Below are positions 11,105-23,756 of a stretch of DNA of 64,000 bases, piece after piece. Positions within the stretch are counted from its first letter, which is position 1, and every line of letters begins with the position of its first letter. The position numbers and the translations under genes were made by a program. The DNA comes from Adenophora triphylla var. japonica (Eukaryota > Streptophyta > Magnoliopsida > Asterales > Campanulaceae). A model generated the notes under the pieces. The model worked only from the letters and a program-made list of their open reading frames with translations, was not told the DNA's origin and did no database searches. The stretch is from the NCBI GenBank assembly GCA_022495995.1, contig JAFEMH010000975.1:372001-436000 (forward strand), written 5' to 3'.

Positions 11105-12229
11105 TTAAACAGAGGAATTGGGTTAGGTTGAACAGTAGAAAGAGAAATTAATGCAGTGTGTGAGATTGTGTGCAAAAAGAAGGAAGAACAAAAGGTTTTA
11201 GCAAGGGTTTATGGGGGATGGGACGAATGTGAGGTCTCATAAATACTCACAGCTCCCCCTTTCCAAATAGAACTAGGAATCCTTCTCCAAAAAGGTTTCA
11301 CACAATCCAAATTCCTTAAGAGTCCTCCAACGGCTAGAAACCTTTGAGGTTACCACACACAACCACCTTATAAGAAATAGGGGATCAAAATAAAACAAGA
11401 TTTTGATAGATTTTTATGGAAACAAAAAATAGATCAGCCATATCTTTATTTTAAAACAGAATCTCAATTGAATTTTCCAACCTTTTCAAACAAGGATTGA
11501 TACACACCTTTTTCTTTCATGAAAGATATTGGAGATCAAAAACCTATAAAATCAAAGAATGAATTAAGAAAGAAAATTAATTAACTAGTATATTTACAAA
11601 GCTCCTATATGTCCTAAAAAATGCAGTATGCCTAGCATGATGCAAACACACAGGTGGTGGAAATATTCTCAGCTTATGGATGTGACATAGGATGTGAGTC
11701 ACATATGGGGACACATTTAGATCACAAAAAGTCAATGAGCAATAATCCAATCTGCACAGCCTCTTGGTTGCACCCACCAATTTTTTTATTTTTATTTTTT
11801 TTTTGTGGATTTTTGCATTGTGAGTAGCTTTCACTTTACTTGATCCCAAAGATAGCCCTTTTTCCCAATGATCTTATCAAGTTTGATTTCAAGATTTCTT
11901 ATGAGAATCACTTGATCACAATGGTATGGCTTCTTACTAACGGTGAAGCAGCTGTTTCTCACATATATTTTTTTTTTCTTTTAAAGCACCCACTGTGAGA
12001 TACCTAGAAAGGTTATATCAAGTCACCAAAAGATAACATGAACAGGAAGTGCTCACAATTAAGTGATCATAAATAATGTCAAAGATGAAGACTCACAAGT
12101 GACCACACTGAGAAATTTCGTGCAAATGCATGATATTTTTTGAATTTTTATTTTTTATAATTTTTTTTTTTCAGTTAATCTAATATACAGATGTGTTAGA
12201 GGATGGGAGACACATTTGGTCTCACAACC
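11105..12229 (-). other. Non-coding spacer between RNase H and additional ORF
   Basis: About 1.1 kb without a recognisable protein. It carries GATGTG-type clusters at 11678-11718 and 12189-12216 and homopolymer runs. It could hold a leader or promoter for the downstream ORF, but nothing specific is visible. Confidence 0.55.
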
Positions 12230-15200
12230 TTAGATATCACACAAGCCAAGAGACTTCCTCAAGGAGGAAAATTTCTCCAAATCTAATGCCTTTGTAAATA
12301 TATCAGCCAATTGATTTTCAAATTCCAACAAATTCCGCACATACGTTTTTCGTTCTACAAGATCTCTAATGAAATGATGTCTAATATCAATGTGCTTTGT
12401 TCTAGAATGTTGAACAGGATTTTTAGATATGTCCATAGCACTTTTGTTATCACAAAAAGCAGTCAAAACTTTGATATTCAATCCATAATCTTTTAACATT
12501 TGATTCATCCAAAGCAATTGTGTGCAACAACTCCCAAGGGCAACATATTCAAATTTCAAGAGTGGATAAGGACACACAATTTTGCTTTCTACTATACCAA
12601 GACACAAGGTTATTTCCTAGGTAGAAACATCCACCGTGGTACTCTTTCTATCATCACTATTTCCAAACCCAATCGTAATCATGTACCCAACCAAATTGGT
12701 GTTTGTTTCTTTAGAGTAATGCAGACCTAGGTTCACAAATTCCACTCACATATCTAATGATTCTTTTCAAGGCTTTAAGATGGGACACTTTAGGGTTGGC
12801 TTGGTATCTTGCACAGACACACACTATACATAATATCAGGTCTACTTGCAGTGAGGTAAAGCAGACTTCCTATCATGCTTCTGTACAGTGTTTGATCAAC
12901 ACTCTCACCATCAGAATCATGACTCAGCTTTTGGGAAGATCCCATTGGTGTTCTTTGATGTGAAGAGTGTTCAAGTTCAAACTTTTTCACAAGATTCTTG
13001 GCATACTTAGACTATGAGATGAACATGCCATCTTTGAATTGCTTAATCTGTAAGCCTAAGAAAAAATTCAACTCACCTACCATACTCATCTCAAATGTGG
13101 AAGTCATGCTATCCACAAATTCAGCTAGCATAGGATCAGAATTTAACCCAAACACAATATCATCTACATAGATTTGTGCCACAAGAATCTCCTTTTTATT
13201 TTTCCTTACAAACAGTGTTTTGTCAACCTCACCTCTCTTGAATCCTAGTTGAAGCAAATGGTCAGTTAACCTATCATACCAAGCTCTAGGAGCTTGTTTT
13301 AACCCATACAGAGCTTTCTTCAGCTTATACACATGGTTAGGATACTTGGAGTCCACAAAGCCTTTAGGTTGTTCAACATAGGCTTCCTAATTCAATATCC
13401 CATTTAAAAAAGCACTCTTAACATCCATTTGATGTAGAGTGATCTTGAGGTAACAAGCAATGGCTAACAAAAGCCTAATGGACTCAATTCTTGCAACAGG
13501 AGCAAATGTCTCCTCAAAATCAATTCCCTCTATTTGAGTGTAACCTTGAGCAACTAACCTAGCTTTATTTCTAGTGATCACACCTTGCTCATCAGTTTTG
13601 TTCTTGAAAATCCATTTGGTTCCTATGACATTGCCATGTGAGGGTCTATGAACAAGAGTCCATACCTCATTCTTTTCAAATTGAATTAATTCATCTTGCA
13701 TAGCAAGAATCCAGTCAGCATCTTTCAATGCTTCAGCAACATTCTTAGGTTCAATCTTTGAAACAAAACAACAAAAAATTACCTGGGAGTATGCTGAGGA
13801 GCAACTCCATAAACCAGCCATCTTTCTATAATCAACTTTGTCCTTTTGTCTAGTTCTCACTTGAGCATGCACATCTCCCATAACTTGTGAAGAGGGGTGA
13901 TTTTTCTGGATTTTTGAAGGAATATCCCTTGATCTATCCACACACCCATCCACATTACCTTCTGGAGCATCATCCTAATCAGAATCAGAGGAATTGTCCT
14001 CAGTTACAGGAGTTTGAGTGGATGTGAGAGCAGATGTGGGTTCAGATGTGGAGGCAGATGTGTCCACATCCTTGGTTACATCCTTATCTGGTTTTGCAGG
14101 TTTTTCGATCGACAAGATTTGTTGATTCTCCAAAGACTGTTTCAGTATCTTTCCAAATTCAAGAAGCAACCCGAAACATCATCCTCAGCCTTGAGGTTAA
14201 GATCAAGTGAGTCATCAAAAATAACATTAGCAGATTCCATAATGGTCTTAGTTTTGAGATTAAAAACTCTGTAAGCTCTACTATTAGTGGAATAGCCCAT
14301 GAAAATCGCTTTATCACTCTTTGAATCAAACTTGGACAGATATTCTCTATCATTGAGAATGTAGCAAACACATCCAAACACATGAAAATATTTCACAGCT
14401 TGGCTTCTTTCCAAGGAGGATTTGGTAAGGAGTGACAAGCAGCTATCAATCCTTAAAAACACCCTATCGCCAATGTGACAAGCAAATGTTTAAAGCTTCG
14501 CCCAAAACTTTTTGGACAGTTTTTAGAACTTAACATGACCCTAGCCATTTCTTGCAAAGTTCTATTCTTTCTTTCAAGAATTCCATTTTGTTGTGGGGTG
14601 ATTGGTGCCGAAAACTCATGAGTGATTCCCTTAGAATTGCAAAAATTGGTGAACATTTGATTCTCATATTCAAGGCTACGGTCGACCTAATTCTCACAGT
14701 CTTAAGGCCATAAAGGTTTCTCACCCTTTTGTACCAATTCTTGAATTCTCCAATTGTTTCTGACTTTTCCCTTAAGAACATTACCCAAGTGTACCTAGAA
14801 TAATCATCAACACACACAAAGGCATACTTTTTCCTACCAAAGCTTTCAACTTCAATAGGTCCCATTAAGTCAGTATGAATCATCTCCAAACACCTAGAAG
14901 TGGAGCATTGTTGAACCTTTTTATGTGATGATTTTGTTTGCTTTCCCTTTTGACATGAACCACAGACATCAGGGTTCTTGAAGTTCAGTTTAGGGAGACC
15001 TTTTATAGCTTCAAACCTTTGAAGTTCTTTCAGAGTTCTACAGCTAGCATGCCCTAATTTTTGGTGTCACAGATTGACATCATTAGCTTTTGAGCTTAGG
15101 CAAGAAAGATTGTCACCAAATTGATAAAATTGTTAGCAGATCTAGGGTCAGTTAACACACAGGTATTATCCTTATCAAACACTTCACACAAGTGCTTATC

Positions 15201-15615
15201 AAATTTCACATAAAGGTCATCATCACATAGTTGACTGATGCTTATTAGGTTGGCTTTCAAGCCTTCCACATGGTACACATTGTGCAATTTTGGGAGATCC
15301 TTGACATCTAGGGTTCCTTTCCCAACAATCTTTCCTTGAGCACCTCTACCAAAATTTACTTTCCCTCCATTTATCACTTCATAGTCAAGAAGGACTGCTT
15401 GGTTTTCAGTCATGTGCCTAGAGCACCCACTATCAAAATACCAAGAGCCGAGAGACAAGATTTTGAGGGAAGAGTAAACAACATTGCAGGTGGTAATTGG
15501 TTTGGCCACCCACCGTTTAACGCTTTCTTTTGGGTTGCAGAGGTCTCAGATTACTGTGATGTGTGTTCGGATGTGCATACATCTTCTCACACATCCGAGG
15601 CCGATTGAAGTGACC
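12230..15615 (-). pseudogene. Copia pol: protease, integrase, reverse transcriptase, RNase H (degenerate)
   Basis: This is the replication polyprotein of the Copia element, read 5' to 3' on the minus strand. Protease: WYFDSGCSRHMT near 15440. Integrase: the CxxC half of the zinc finger near 14960, then HTDLMGP and VDDYSRYTWV near 14870-14790. Reverse transcriptase: KWIFKNK, the [10 protein letters not shown] block, [24 protein letters not shown] and catalytic YVDD (about 13160-13180). RNase H: YCDN-like CDNKSAMDI and KHIDIRHHFIRDL near 12340-12450, ending at 12230. The frame is broken by several stops and shifts, including after [12 protein letters not shown] (13387), before the YAKNLVKKFE block (13012) and through the RNase H start (12600-12790). 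As written it cannot give one polyprotein. Confidence 0.9.
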
Positions 15616-17374
15616 AGATTTTTTATCGGCCTTAAGTTTGTAAATGTATGGGCCTAATGTGACCAGAGCTAGACAAGAATGGCGTATGTAGTGCCTCTTC
15701 CTAGGTCTTTTCTCACTCAAAATGACCTTTTCTTTAAAAACTTGTTTTTCACACTTTTTGAGGTAGAAGCTTCACATCCCTCCTTTACAAAATTATTTTC
15801 AAAACCCAAACCAGTTTTCTCACGTTTACCCACGTAAAAGCTTCTTCCATTTTCATCTTACTTTTATTTAACTTAGTAAAAGTATTTTCAGCTTTTTCAC
15901 ATTCATTCTTGAATTTTTCAAGGTCAACTTCTCTTTTGGTCACAAGGACTTCAAGTCTTGCAATGGTATCTTTTTGAGCATCATTTTCCTTTGAAAGCAC
16001 AGCTTTTTCATCTTCACAAGCAGCCAATTTATCAGAAAGAGATTTATTTACCTTAACAAGTACCTCAATCTTGTCCAATCTTTTCATCCAATCTGTATGC
16101 AGCTCCTTGTATGTTGCAAAAAGTTCTTCATAGGGAATGTCCCTTTCTTCATCTTCATCTTCATCATCTGAATCTTCTTTTACAGAGAAACAGTTCAAAG
16201 AACAAGTCAGATGTGACACCGTATATGTTCACAACCGAGACCACATCCAAGGAATTTTCAGGAGCATCTTCTTCTATATCTCGAGTAAAAGCATTAAACA
16301 CAGAATGGCAGTTTATGATAGACATGTTAGCCACTTCTTCTTCATCATCCTCACTGTCACTAAGGGTAGCAGTTAAGCTCATTCCTATCTTTTTAAGTGT
16401 GTTAGCACACTCATTGGCATAATGACCAAAGCCACGACATGCCCTACATTGGACAGATTCAGATGATTTGTTTTCAAAGCTTGGTTTCTTGAATCCAGTG
16501 TCAGTGCTAGGTTTTGATTTTTCAGGAGCACTGAGAGTAGGTTTGTTAGGAAATTTACTTATCCTTCTATTTTTCAGTATTGAACTGAACTTCTTTGAGA
16601 TAAGAGCTATATCCTCTTCTTCTAGATTAGACTTGTCAATTTCAGAAGATAATTCCACAAGCTCTTTTGGAAGTGCAGCAGCACTTTTGAGAGCAAGACT
16701 GTGTGTTTTGTTCTTTTTCTGAGCCCCAAGGTTAAGCTCAAACATAGTCAAGATTCCTATGATTGTGTCAAGACTTACAGTGTTTGTGTCTTTTGTTTCC
16801 TCAATCACAGCCACTTTTATGTTAAACCTCTCAGGTAAGGTCCTTAAAATCTTACTTACAAGTCTTGCATTGGAGATAGATTCTCCTAGACTTGTGCATT
16901 CATTCGAAATCTCATGAATCTTAGCAGCATATGACACAATGTCCTCAGTTTCTTCCATTCGAAGTAACTCAAACCTATCCATTAAAATTCTAAGCCTGGT
17001 AGCCTTCACACTTGGTGCTCCCTCACATTGAGTTTGCAAAATATCCCAAGCAGTTTTGGCTATACTCTCATTTGTTATAAGCTTGTACATATTCCCAGAA
17101 ACATGGCTGAAAATAGCACCCATAGCTTTTGAATTATAATTTGCAGCTTGTATTTCATCAAGAGTCCATTGATCTTCAGTTTTTCTTTCGAAAATAGACT
17201 CACCAACACCAGAAGGTGGCTTTTTCTCCACAGTAGGAGGTTGCCATGCAACAAGAATACACATCCAAGCCCTTTCATCAATACTTTTGATATAATTTGC
17301 ATCTTAGACTTCCAAAGAGAATAATTGGTGCCATCCAAGACAGGAGGCCTGTTTTGGTGATTTTGGCATTCCAT
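15616..17374 (-). pseudogene. Copia gag with zinc knuckle and coiled coil (frameshifted)
   Basis: The capsid-like protein starts at ATG 17374, shortly after the PBS. The N-terminal block with LDGTNYSLWKSKM is followed by a one-base shift near 17300. The frame then stays open for about 360 residues (to 16164) through the UBN2-type capsid region. It includes a CCHC knuckle CxACxGFGHYANEC near 16430-16400. A second shift near 16200 leads into an acidic DSDDEDEDEE stretch and a long heptad-like coiled coil (about 16170-15830), which SIRE-type gag proteins carry. Two shifts make this copy defective. Confidence 0.85.
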
Positions 17375-17421
17375 AATGACTATACTTTCTGGATCAACAC
17401 TCAGTAATATATCGAGAGTTG

Positions 17422-17433
17422 GCTCTGATACCA
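17422..17433 (-). other. Primer binding site (tRNA-iMet)
   Basis: TGGTATCAGAGC on the minus strand, two bases inside the 5' LTR, complementary to the 3' end of initiator methionine tRNA as is usual in plant Copia elements. Confidence 0.9.
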
Positions 17434-17435
17434 AT

Positions 17436-18216
17436 TGAAAGTTTCGTGTAGCTAGGAAACTTTGATCACCCAACAGACAACGGATGTGAGTACAGATGTG
17501 TCTCACAACTGTTCACACATCCACAGATAATGCAGCGGAATAAAATAATTAAAAGCAAATTAAATGCAATAACTCAAGAGTTATTTACGCTTACTGATCA
17601 ATGTGATCAACAAACTAGGCTTATGCCCAAAAACTTTTCACTATAAAAACTTTTGTTTCTTACAAAAACAAATAAGTGAAAAACTAAAATATGAAAATAT
17701 TAAACGAGTTCTAATCACCTTCTATGTCAAGAACAACTCCCCTTTCTCAAGTAGGATCTATTCTAGTCAGAAGTAAAACAAGAGAACTCAATGAAAAACT
17801 TAGATGTGAGTTACGGATGTAAGGCACAACCTTCACTCACAACCTAAAACAATAATGTCGAATACAATGAAGAGTATGTAATTTTCTCTCTAAAATTTCG
17901 TAGCTTCTCTTGTGCTGAATGTCTTGTATTTATAATGCACCATGGAGAAGATCTCCATGCAATCAACATCTTCCTTTGTGAGATCTCTTTTTCTATATGA
18001 AAACATAAAACACACTCACAAAGAAATCAAATATTAGTAGGTTAGTCCTAATATAAAACTATGTACATAAATAAAGATATTTACTTATTTACAATTTCCT
18101 AGTCAAAGTAGGATACTTATAAATCTTCCATGAAAGTCCCAAAATTTTCTTACCATAATAGAAGTCTTTTTAAATAAGGAAACAAGTATTTGTTTCCTAA
18201 AAAGCTCACGCTTTCA
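17436..18216 (-). repeat. 5' LTR of the Copia element
   Basis: 781 bp, TG...CA. The minus-strand TATAAATA at 17927-17934 is the likely core promoter of the element's RNA. Confidence 0.95.
17927..17934 (-). promoter_or_regulatory. TATA box in Copia 5' LTR
   Basis: TATAAATA on the minus strand, about 490 bp from the inner LTR edge, in the position expected of the U3/R boundary. Confidence 0.6.
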
Positions 18217-18221
18217 ATTTC

Positions 18222-18899
18222 TATTGAAACGTCATTACTATATTTTAATATTATAATTTAAATTTAATTTAATTGATCAATAAGCATTTGATAATTAGTA
18301 AATCATTTACAATCTTAGAACAACTCCAATAATAAATGTGAAATAAAATTAACAATACACGAACACAAAAAATTGAGTCATTAATTTGGTACTAGCTATT
18401 GAAAATGCTAGTACCTTTTTACACATGTATCAAAATTTAATTATTATACCTGCCATTGTAGATGATAATTTGATAATAGTGTTTTATATGTATCAAAAAT
18501 TGATTTTGTTACCTATAACTTAACTTATGTATTAGAGATGACCTTAAGGCATTACACGAGATCAATTTTTTATAGTAAGAAAAGCTTCCTTTATAAAATA
18601 AATTGTGATTATAATCAAAAGTTTAATTATTTATTTATATAATTAATATAACGCCCTTGTTTTATTCTTTTTTACTTATTTATTTGAGTTGTCCATGTTT
18701 TTATTCTTAAAAATGAAATAGATAATTATAAATTTTAATTTAATTTAATTGTGCGACAGAAACAAATTTATCAATGAGCCAACTTTAGATCCATGCTTTT
18801 CTTTCACAATTCACATATATATCGGGCGAGATAAATGACATATTTGCCCCTTTACTCGGGGATTTGATGCATATGTGCCTACGAATAACTTTCTTTCTT
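18222..18899. other. AT-rich intergenic DNA, nothing recognised
   Basis: No gene, TIR or LTR was identified between the Copia TSD and the GGATATCC array. Confidence 0.6.
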
Positions 18900-19370
18900 A
18901 TAGTATTTCTGAGTGGAGTAGGTCTGCTGAGAAACGCGTTTCTCCATAACTATGGAGAAACGTGTTTTTAATAATGTGTTTTTGCATTTGATATCCGTAA
19001 AAAACCCAAGACCAAGACCAAAGTTTCTGGATATCCAGAAGCTTTGGGTTTGATATCCGTAAACCGTTAGGTGCATATCCGTAAGTATGTGAAATGTATA
19101 TCCGTAAACCTAGGTGCATATCCGTAAATGTGTTAGGGCATATCCGTAAATTGCTATTGAAGGTTTCTCGGATATCCGTAAACCTTCAAATGTATATCCG
19201 AACCATCAAATGAATATCCAGAAACATTTTGAAGGTTTCTGGATATTCATTTGAAGGTTTCTGGATATCATTTTCATAAGGTTCTGGATATCCAGTTCAT
19301 TGTCGCGCGACAAGTCGGGACCCGTTTCTCCATAACTTATGGAGAAACGCGTTTCTCCCTAGATTTTGGC
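18900..19370. repeat. GATATCC-rich repeat block with inverted GAGAAACG(C/T)G ends
   Basis: About a dozen diverged units centred on GATATCCGTAAA or GATATCCAGAAAC lie between 18985 and 19300. They are flanked by GAGAAACGCGTTTCTCC...GGAGAAACG motifs near 18929-18965 and again near 19324-19358. The GGATATCC core is palindromic. The whole could be a foldback element or part of an unrecognised transposon. Confidence 0.6.
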
Positions 19371-20532
19371 TTCTGAGTGCTAGATAGTGAGTTATTGTGA
19401 AGAGTGTGTTTTATAATATGTGTTCCACTAAGCTTTAGATAGAAAATTATTAGGGAACTTTTCCACCTTTTAACGAAAGTATTTTCCTAAAAAAATATAT
19501 TGCCATTCGGGCACCCTCAAGTTATATATTTATATATATATTTAACTTGAGAAAAATCTATTCGTTTGTGTTTATTTTTATTATTTTCGCTGATTTGAAA
19601 TCTCAATTAATTTCATTTTTTTTATTGGTGTGAACAATGTTGTTTTTAGTATTGACAAAACTTGTTAGTTTTTCTCACTTATCTAACCCATTGACAATTT
19701 CAGTTATGTACTATCCTAAGGAGAAGATTCAATTAGTATCATGTGTGATCTCTCTCCAGTAAACAATCAATAGTGGATAGCAATAAACAAGTTTAAACTA
19801 TAACATTTCAATAGAGCATGAATAAGTAGCAAAGTCAACATAGTAGCATTAAAGTAGAGAGATTAGAAAGGGAGAAGGAGAGTTTACCAATGATTTGGCT
19901 CAATCAAGGTTCACATATATTTTCTTGGTTGGTAGCTTGAGCTAGATCTGCATTCTAATGCATTCATGTGACTTGATTTAGGTGGGAGAGAGACTGAATT
20001 ATGTAAAATGTGCAGGATAAAGAAAGACTGTTTCAATTTGGGCACAATTTCCCTGAGGTGTCAAAAGACATCCTCAAATGGGTAAATGAGGGTTCTATAT
20101 ATAATTTTCGTGTCAGGCACCCAAAGATGCCGCGTGACCCCTTTTGGTCATTCCTAAAGGGGTCGCGTGGCACCTTTTTCCAGCCGCCTCAAAATGATTC
20201 TGGATTCTTCTGTTAGCTGTTAGGATAAGACTTTTTCCTATTTCTGTAATATTAGCGAGATCATTTTGAGGTTTCTAATGCCAAAATAGTCCTTCCTCAC
20301 TTATTAGAATGATCAAATTATCGACTAGAAGGTCCTTAAACTTGTTTTATCTTAGGCAGTAATCAAAAGTCCTTTTGTGCATTTGGAAAAGTGCAATCCA
20401 GATTATGGCATTTACGATATCATATCAACTCCACGTCATCAATTATCAATAATTAGATTCTCATCATTTTTTATACCATTCGGTACAAAAGGTATCACTT
20501 TATCCATCTTTTCATTTATTTAAATATTATAC
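19371..20532. other. Intergenic DNA, nothing recognised
   Basis: AT-rich sequence with one short open frame (20010-20216) that shows no known motif. A small hairpin (GACCCCTTTTGG...CCTAAAGGGGTC, about 20137-20163) is present. No gene call is justified. Confidence 0.55.
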
Positions 20533-21308
20533 TGAACGGTATAAACCGAGGTACGAATATGGGCAACGCCCAAATGGATTGGGGCATAAACATAATCCAT
20601 ACAAGTCTCCTATACGAGAAGGAAATGGGCTTCCCTACCTTCCTCGTCATAGCCTACTCGTCATTGCCCCTATGTCGGCCTAGACATAGCAGGTGTACAA
20701 TGACCAAGTCCCAATAATATAGAGGAAGGCCTCCCTCCAAGGCCGAGCTAGGCTCGCTTGATGACGAGGAGACCTCCTCGGCTGTCAAGTAACAAGGAAA
20801 TGGGCCTCCACATTTCCCTCAACATCTCTTCCTCGGCATCACCTTAGGCCGACCTGAGCACGGTGACGAGGAGCATTCACACCGGCGTACCTGCAGAATG
20901 GTAGCTTATACAATCCTACTTAAATAATGACATTGAGTAGTTATAATCTCCCTAGGATTATAACCATATCTCATACAAATTCAGGTCCAACAAAGACTCA
21001 TCAATTATATTCCTACTTAGATTAATATCTTATCCACGTGCATTCCTATCCTACATGGATTATACAATGATATGCCTATATGTACAAGCCATAATTCACA
21101 TATTTTGGTACATTATCTTTTGACTCTCAACTCTTGTCAATTGATATCTCTCTCTTAAAGCACATAAGCTTACTCTCATGACGGAGGGCCTTCGCTGGTG
21201 GAGCCCCGACTTAGTTTACGTGTTTGTTCATCTTTTTTAGGTTATTCAATCGTCGGGGTACAACCTTCCGTAGAATTTGGGCTGATCCGAACGTTTTTTG
21301 CATCATCA
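20533..21308 (+). repeat. Left (5') LTR of the Gypsy element
   Basis: About 776 bp, from TGAACGGTATAAACC to the ATCATCA end. Closely matches 37925-38703. It contains many CCTCGTC/GACGAGG motifs and a TATATGTA box near 21077. Confidence 0.9.
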
Positions 21309-21310
21309 GT

Positions 21311-21328
21311 TTGGTTCCATTGCCGGGA
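21311..21328 (+). other. Primer binding site of the Gypsy element
   Basis: TGGTTCCATTGCCGGGAA lies two to three bases inside the left LTR and resembles the PBS used by Tat/Athila-type elements. It differs from the usual TGGCGCCGTTGCC core. Confidence 0.65.
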
Positions 21329-21871
21329 AACGATTCAAATACCCATTGAATAACTTTAAATATTTTGTTTTGGCCGAAAAAATTCCGTTTGGGCGGAAAA
21401 TACACTGTTCACGCCTTAAAAAAATTAAAAACTGCCTCGCCTGAAAATTTGTCCGCTTGGAAATTTGGGCCGCCTGAAGGTTTTGTTGAAAAGCGTGAAG
21501 AATTATGTTCAAGTTTGAAATTATGCCCCACATTCCTAGTTCCAATGGAAGAAGGTCGAACCGCTAGTAACACTCCTAAAAGGGTTCATGTGGAAGACAT
21601 TCCCATCAACCCAAGGGCTGGTCTTCCTTTCGCCAATGGGGAACTGCCTCCCCCACCTCCATTGGTAGACGGGCTGCCCCCTTAGGGATGACTATGCATC
21701 CTTGGGGGCAACCAGTAACCGAGGTGATTGTTGCAAACCCTCCTCGTCGTAAGCGAGGAAGACAACCTGGGAGTCAGACGATGAGGAATGCTGAGAAGGG
21801 AGCAACTAGGACCTCTACCCATCATATGGATCGTAAAACTCTCTTGCACCAACTGATGGAGACCTTGCAAC

Positions 21872-23756
21872 TGAAATTACCCGGATCGCGCGCGGGAACG
21901 CGGCGAGGGGCTTTCACAACTTGGGACCTCGCTGAAAAAGAGAGAGTCGCCACGCCGTTTTGTATTATGAGCCTAAACTTTAAAAAAGGAGGTCGTTTTG
22001 ATTGGTAGCCAAAACTTAGGAAAAGACTTTGAAAAGGAGGGTCGTTTTGATTAGTAGCCAAAACTTGAAAAAGGCTTTTTTGATCAGAGATTGTTAGGTT
22101 TGGAGGTCGCGTTACGTTTCGGGAAGAGTATATTGAGATCACCTGAAACGCCTCGTATGACGAGTCTTTCTACCTTTCTCGAAAAATGTGCGTGTGTGTG
22201 TGTGTCTGTGTTGCTTTTGAAATTGAGCTTGAATGACAAGCTTTAATCTTGGTTTGAATGACAAACATTGATTTTGGTAAAAGAGCGTTTGAATGACAAA
22301 CGTCAGTTTTGAGTTTGAAATGAGCGTTGAGTTACAAACGTCGATTTTGAGTCGGGAATTACGATGTTATCAATTTTGATGAAAATGATGGCAAGTAAGA
22401 TGCGATCAACGAGTCATTTTGTGACTCGGATATTTGTAAGTAAATACTATCAACAAACCAAACGACTTGGACTTGTAAATGACAATATTGAAATTGCGGT
22501 ATCAACGGATCGAACGATCCGGACGGTAAAAGTGCGATCGACGAGCCAAACGACTCGGATTTGTAAACATACGAATCAACGAACCTAACGGTTCGGACTT
22601 GTAAAGAGCGTAAAGTAAATAGCAATATCAACGGATCAAACGATTCGGACTTGTAAATGACAATCACGGATCAAACGATACGGACGGTAAATGACAATTA
22701 TGGATCAAACGATCCAGACGGTAAATGACAATCACGGATCAAACGATTCGGACGGTAAAAGTGCGATCGACGAATCGAACGGTTCGGACGATAAATGACA
22801 TAAAGTAAAAACGGGACTCGATCTCCGTTTTAACCCAAAATCACTTCTCTCGAGGGAGAAAAGATGATAGAGGGAGGATCATCTTGAGACCCGTAGACGG
22901 CGTTTCGTCTACATTTTGAGAACTTTGATCGGTTCGAAAGTAGCGTATGATGCGTAAATCAAGGCAAAGCGGGGTTTAAAGAGTGAGAGTGTTACCAATG
23001 GCTATGTGTTGACTCTTTGGCTCGGGAGGACGTATACCGGATACGAAAGGGTGTTTGAGAGGCATTTCGGAAGTGTTTGGCTCGTGATTGGTTGAAAAAC
23101 ATGGTTTTCACGCAAATTAAGGCATTTCCGAGGCTCTGAAGGGTGTTTGGAAGGCTGGAACCGTGAGGTTTTGACAAAAGATAATAAATTTTCACCCCTT
23201 TTACTGAATGACAGCCTCTGTATTTATAGAAGGTAAAATTGAATAACAAGTTGGACGGCCTTTCCTTCAATTTGAGGTGTTTTTGGGTATTTTGGAAATT
23301 GCAGGGGCATGATGAGGATTTTGGTTTTTCATGAAGAACAGACCGGACGGCCTATCTTTCAATTTCAGGGGTATTTTGGTCTTTTCACCCTTGAATTTGA
23401 TTGATGTTGATTTGGGGAGCTGTGCATGTGTGACACGTGTCCCTGTCAGTCATTAAGGTAGGGTTTTTTGTCCCGTTAATCCCGTTTTTGACTGTTTTCT
23501 AAATAACTATCCGGGAAAATGTCCGAAACAGTCCCGAAAAGTCCCGGAAATTGCGTATTTCGAGAAAAGTGGTACTTTTACGTGCGATAACGTGTGTTGA
23601 GTACACTTTGAAATTTGGATGCATGGGACAGTCCTGGGAAGTCTTGTTGACTCGGAAAGGGGCATTTAACGGACTCCGGTTAACTTGGAAAGGGCCAGTT
23701 AACGAATTCCGGTTAACTTTTAACGAATTGTAACGATCCGTATTTGGGTACTTACA
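21872..23756. mobile_element. Solo LTR (1.9 kb) inserted in the Gypsy gag
   Basis: Starts TGAAATTACCCGG and ends GGGTACTTACA, flanked by a perfect GCAAC duplication (21867-21871 and 23757-23761). The gag frame reopens directly after it. No coding domain. The interior (about 22380-22800) has roughly ten diverged units of the type ACGATTCGGACGGTAAATGACA. It most likely comes from a different large Gypsy element by LTR-LTR recombination. Confidence 0.85.
22380..22810. repeat. Tandem degenerate repeats in solo LTR
   Basis: Roughly ten 30-45 bp units share ATCAACGGATCAAACGATTC and GGACGGTAAATGACAAT blocks, alternating with GGACTTGTAAA variants. Confidence 0.75.

Larger units (their letters stand above)
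7836..18216 (-). mobile_element. Complete Ty1/Copia retrotransposon, SIRE/Maximus type
   Basis: This 10,381-bp element is in minus orientation, flanked by ATTTC (7831-7835 and 18217-18221). Each 781-bp LTR starts TG and ends CA. I counted about 13 differences between the LTRs (about 98% identity), pointing to a fairly recent insertion. Order from the 5' LTR is PBS, gag with C-terminal coiled coil, protease, integrase, reverse transcriptase, RNase H, an additional ORF, then PPT and 3' LTR. Wording of the RT and RNase H motifs and the coiled-coil gag extension match the SIRE/Maximus lineage. gag-pol carries several frameshifts and stops, so this copy is unlikely to be autonomous. Confidence 0.95.

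Noticed and set aside
18985..19300. CRISPR array
   Set aside because: Units are diverged, spacing is irregular and the repeat core is palindromic; a plant nuclear context makes this untenable.
20010..20216. 68-codon plus-strand ORF before the Gypsy element
   Set aside because: Short, no motif, spans a hairpin, no supporting context.
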